From Rahnella aceris (GTDB lineage Bacteria > Pseudomonadota > Gammaproteobacteria > Enterobacterales > Enterobacteriaceae): a DNA stretch of 64,000 nt. The stretch covers positions 62,001 to 126,000 of the forward strand of contig NZ_JAADJV010000004.1 of assembly GCF_011684115.1 (NCBI RefSeq). The letters are read 5' to 3'. Both the position numbers and the translations under genes were made by a program. Shown piece after piece: positions 61,095 through 64,000 of this stretch. Numbering within the stretch: the first letter of the stretch is position 1; every line of letters begins with the position of its first letter. Under the pieces are notes generated by a model. It made no database searches, was not told where the DNA came from, and saw only the letters and a list, made by a program, of their open reading frames with translations.

Positions 61095-62210
61095 ATGCAC
61101 ACTAAAAAACAGGTTTTGCACAACCTGACATCACTCATAAAGCTCGCACTGTTGGGGATCGCCATAAATAGTTTTTCATCCCTCGCACAAGCGGGATCGG
61201 CAATGTGCTCGCCAGAAAATGGTGCCGCCGTGAGTTATGAAAACTTTCTTCATGAAGACATCCCCGCGTCGGACAACGAGAGAGGGAAAAAGTATGAAAA
61301 AAGCATGAATGGTGGAATGCAAAATTACACCATTGCCTGCAATTGTACCGACAAAGATGCCAGCAGCCGCAGTGGAGTACTGCTGATGTACACCGTAAAA
61401 ACCGCCTTACCTAAGGGAACTGAGCCGGGATATTACAAAATTAATGACCACATTGATGTCAAAGCAAGCCTTGATCTGCCTCCGGCAACTGATGTTCCGG
61501 TGCCGACGACCAAAACACTTGGCGATGCCACGCATCACACAGATGCAAATAATAACGGCGTTTGCGTGCAGCAAAATACCCGTGCCAGCCTCGACATTGG
61601 TTCTCAAGGTTCATTAACTTTTTATATCACCACCCCTTTTATCGGAGAACTGGATATACCAAGAACAGAGATCGCTGAGATTTATTTGTCATCAGGTACG
61701 GCCATAGTGACCGCCCCTCCGCTTGGCTCCCCTGTTGCCCGCGTCTACGTCAGCGGAAAACTGACCGTACCCCAAAGCTGCGAAATCAATAAAGGTGAAA
61801 CGATCACGGTCAATTTCGGTGCCATCGCCACCAATAAATTCACCACGCTCAATCAGCCTCCCAGAGGGTTTATTCCTGTAACGTTCAACATTACGTATGA
61901 CTGCACAGCCAATGGATTGCCGAAGATCCCGGCAGGTACACAGCTTGCCATGCTGTTGAAGGGGGACGACCTGACAGATCAGTACACGCTGGTCGCCAGA
62001 CGCCGGCCTTCTGACAATAAAGCCGATATTGGTATTCGCGTTGAGAATGCCAGCGGTACAGCGATCCCTTTTGAATCTGGAAACTTACCCATGAATCAAA
62101 ACGGTATGGGAAACATCTCTATGACGGCTTACCCAATTAACCTCATTGGTGGCGGGCTGGATACCGGCGAATTCAGTGGGATGGCGACCTTGAAAATAGA
62201 TATCCGATAA
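61095..62210 (+). CDS. Two-domain fimbrial tip adhesin
   Basis: A 371-aa protein with signal peptide (cleavage near LAQA). The N-terminal receptor-binding half (about residues 35-205) is cysteine-containing (CSPENG, ACNCTDKDA, GVCVQQ) and unlike any adhesin I recognise. The C-terminal half from GKLTVPQSCEINKGETITVN is a pilin domain ending GMATLKIDIR, which joins it to the fibre. Length and last position in the operon agree with a FimH-type tip. The receptor is unknown. It is convergent with pbpC with 14 nt between them. Confidence 0.85.
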   Translation: MHTKKQVLHNLTSLIKLALLGIAINSFSSLAQAGSAMCSPENGAAVSYENFLHEDIPASDNERGKKYEKSMNGGMQNYTIACNCTDKDASSRSGVLLMYTVKTALPKGTEPGYYKINDHIDVKASLDLPPATDVPVPTTKTLGDATHHTDANNNGVCVQQNTRASLDIGSQGSLTFYITTPFIGELDIPRTEIAEIYLSSGTAIVTAPPLGSPVARVYVSGKLTVPQSCEINKGETITVNFGAIATNKFTTLNQPPRGFIPVTFNITYDCTANGLPKIPAGTQLAMLLKGDDLTDQYTLVARRRPSDNKADIGIRVENASGTAIPFESGNLPMNQNGMGNISMTAYPINLIGGGLDTGEFSGMATLKIDIR

Positions 62211-62224
62211 GCCTGCCACGCTGT

Positions 62225-64000
62225 TCAGTTCACAATCTCAATACTCACCAACCGGCTGTCCGCGCGCCCGTGGTCGTCCACCGCGCGAATGCGATACTGG
62301 CCGTTATTGATAGGCCGCCAGTCGATAGCGGATTTGCTGGCGGAGCTGCCGAGGTAGATGTCATCGACAAACCAGTACACCGTTTTACTGTCCGCATCCG
62401 TGACCGCATTAAAGGAAATCCGGTCACGGCCTTGCTGTGACTGCCGCAGCGTGTAGGTGGTATTTTTCAGCGGTGACGTGATGCGTGGCGGATTGCCACT
62501 CACGTCAACGCCCTCATCCTTGCAGTGATTCGCCGGGGGCTTACGTTTTGGCAACCCTGCCTGTGCAAAAACATTCGCCAGATCCGATGGCCAGAACTCA
62601 AACACTTCCGTACGGGTTTCGTCCTCCTCATAAGGCGGGCATGCCACTTCACCGGTCAGTTTATCGAGGCGCACCGGGCGGTAAACCGTATCGACTTTGA
62701 TCGGCGACTTGCCCGGAATAAACCAGGTTTTGCCTTTTTGCTGGCACCATGGCGTCGGCAAATCACCGCTGGCCAGGCAGATATCCACCCGTTTCAACCC
62801 TTTGGGAAACGGGCGTTTGGGTTCCTGCAAATCAGGATAACTGGCGGTAATGCTGTCGATAATATTGAAGAACAGCGGCGCGGCCGCATCGGCACCGACA
62901 AACACGTTGTTGCCTTTGCTGTCGAAATTCCCTTCCCACACCACCAGCACGTAAGGCCCGAAAACCCCCACGCTCCAGGCATCACGAAAGCCCCAGGACG
63001 TGCCGGTTTTCCAGTAAACTGGCAGTGAAGACGGTGCCTGTGCCAGCGTATCGCCCGGACGGCGGTGCTGGCGCAGCATATCGAGGGTGATGAAACTGGC
63101 CTCTTCACTCAGTAACCTGACCGGCGTTGTCTGCCGCGGATCGGATTTCTGCATCCGTAACGGCTGTAAGACGCCACGGTTCGCCAGCAATGCGTACAGT
63201 TTTGCCAGTTCCTGCATCGTCACTTCGCCACCGCCCAGCACCAGCGATAAACCATAATGGTTCTCGCTGGACATATCCGCCACGCCGGAAAGACGCAGAA
63301 ACTGATAGAACGTCGGCTGGCGAAGCTGTGAAGCCACATACACGGCCGGAATGTTGCGGCTGAAGTTCAGCGCATCGGTGGCAGTCACTGGTCCGAGAAA
63401 TCGCCGGTCGAAATTCTCCGGCGCATATGCCCCAAATGCTGAAGGTACATCTTTGAGAATAGTCATCGGATGCAGCACGCCCTGCTCCATGCCCAGCGCG
63501 TAAATAAACGGTTTGAGCGCCGAACCGGGCGAGCGTTTCGCATTGGTGCCGTTCACCTGCCCCTGAATCGTACGGTTGTAGTAATCGGCGGAACCGACCA
63601 GCGCACGCACACCCATATCACGGGTATCGGCCAGCACAACAGCAGCATTGTGAATCCCACGGCTTTCGTTGCGGGTGATAAACGCATTCACCTGCCGCAC
63701 GATCAGCCGCTGCAAACCGGCATCCAGTGTGGTGTCGATACGGGTATCCGTGCGGATAATTTGCGGGTTCTGCTGGCGTAACTGCTCGATGAAATGCGGC
63801 GCAATATAAGGCATCTGTTCGGGCTGGCGCAGTGCCAGCGGCAATCTGAACAATGAAGTCTGGCTGCTGTCGGTTGCATAATGGGCCTGCCAGCGCTGGA
63901 AAAGCCGGTTACGAGCCTGCGTCAGCGCCGCACCGACAACACCCGTTTTAGAGTCGATACGGTAGCTCGGCGATTGTGGCAGAACCGCCAGCGTCAGTGC
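62225..64000 (-). CDS. pbpC: Penicillin-binding protein 1C, 5' end outside window
   Basis: Peptidoglycan polymerase of the bifunctional class A family. The frame is open to base 64000 (49 further codons beyond the first possible start, including LTLAVLPQSPSYR, which belongs to the end of the glycosyltransferase domain), so the protein is cut by the window edge; 591 residues are visible of about 770. Transpeptidase motifs: SALK in RSPGSALKPFIYALG, SRN in LNFSRNIPAVY, KTG in YWKTGTSWGF. The PBP1C-type C-terminal domain follows (RITSPLKNTTYTL to VSIEIVN). Confidence 0.95.
   Translation of the reverse strand, partial: ALTLAVLPQSPSYRIDSKTGVVGAALTQARNRLFQRWQAHYATDSSQTSLFRLPLALRQPEQMPYIAPHFIEQLRQQNPQIIRTDTRIDTTLDAGLQRLIVRQVNAFITRNESRGIHNAAVVLADTRDMGVRALVGSADYYNRTIQGQVNGTNAKRSPGSALKPFIYALGMEQGVLHPMTILKDVPSAFGAYAPENFDRRFLGPVTATDALNFSRNIPAVYVASQLRQPTFYQFLRLSGVADMSSENHYGLSLVLGGGEVTMQELAKLYALLANRGVLQPLRMQKSDPRQTTPVRLLSEEASFITLDMLRQHRRPGDTLAQAPSSLPVYWKTGTSWGFRDAWSVGVFGPYVLVVWEGNFDSKGNNVFVGADAAAPLFFNIIDSITASYPDLQEPKRPFPKGLKRVDICLASGDLPTPWCQQKGKTWFIPGKSPIKVDTVYRPVRLDKLTGEVACPPYEEDETRTEVFEFWPSDLANVFAQAGLPKRKPPANHCKDEGVDVSGNPPRITSPLKNTTYTLRQSQQGRDRISFNAVTDADSKTVYWFVDDIYLGSSASKSAIDWRPINNGQYRIRAVDDHGRADSRLVSIEIVN

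Overview
The window comes from the chromosome of an enteric gammaproteobacterium. Gene order from prkB through yhfA, crp, yhfK, argD, pabA, fic and yhfG, and again from trpS, gph, rpe, dam, damX, aroB, aroK and the hof genes through mrcA, nudE, igaA, yrfG, hslR, hslO, pckA, envZ and ompR, follows the 74-76 min region of Escherichia coli. The proteins are close to but not identical with E. coli ones, and several accessory insertions are present. A member of the Yersiniaceae such as Rahnella, Rouxiella or Serratia is my best guess; this is inference, since no rRNA is present.

Layout. 1-12.4 kb: an allantoin/glyoxylate utilisation cluster collinear with the E. coli all-gcl cluster. allE (5' end cut off) is convergent with glxK, and the minus-strand block runs allA, allR, gcl, hyi, glxR, allP, allB, ybbY-like permease, glxK, with the activator gene allS divergent. 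Allantoin is imported (AllP), opened (AllB), degraded through ureidoglycine and ureidoglycolate (AllE, AllA) to glyoxylate, and glyoxylate is taken to 2-phosphoglycerate by Gcl, Hyi, GlxR and GlxK. Three matching palindromes in front of gcl and between allA and allS are probable AllR operators. 12.5-20.5 kb: prkB, yhfA, crp, yhfK, argD, pabA, fic and yhfG. Between yhfK and argD lies a 530-bp inverted repeat whose two arms carry hairpins with compensatory base changes. 20.5-30.2 kb: a secreted DUF4432-type protein, yjgR, ppiA, codA, then nirB-nirD-cysG without nirC, behind a textbook FNR plus NarL/NarP promoter.

30.4-33.4 kb: an accessory pair, a glycine/threonine-rich lipoprotein followed by a TpsB-type outer-membrane transporter, preceded by three perfect palindromes. 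There is no large TpsA exoprotein, so this is the best candidate for an uncharacterised export system. 33.5-43.5 kb: trpS-gph-rpe-dam-damX-aroB-aroK, then hofM-N-(O/P)-Q, in which hofO and hofP are one reading frame. 43.6-53.5 kb: mrcA, nudE, igaA, yrfG, hslR, hslO, pckA.

53.5-64 kb: a FitA/VapB-like antitoxin with a PIN-domain partner that has lost catalytic residues, a second structured repeat related to the one at 17 kb, envZ/ompR, an AT-rich gap, a four-gene chaperone-usher fimbrial operon (pilin, chaperone, usher, adhesin) and the C-terminal part of pbpC running off the window. I see no rRNA, tRNA, CRISPR array, transposase or prophage gene.
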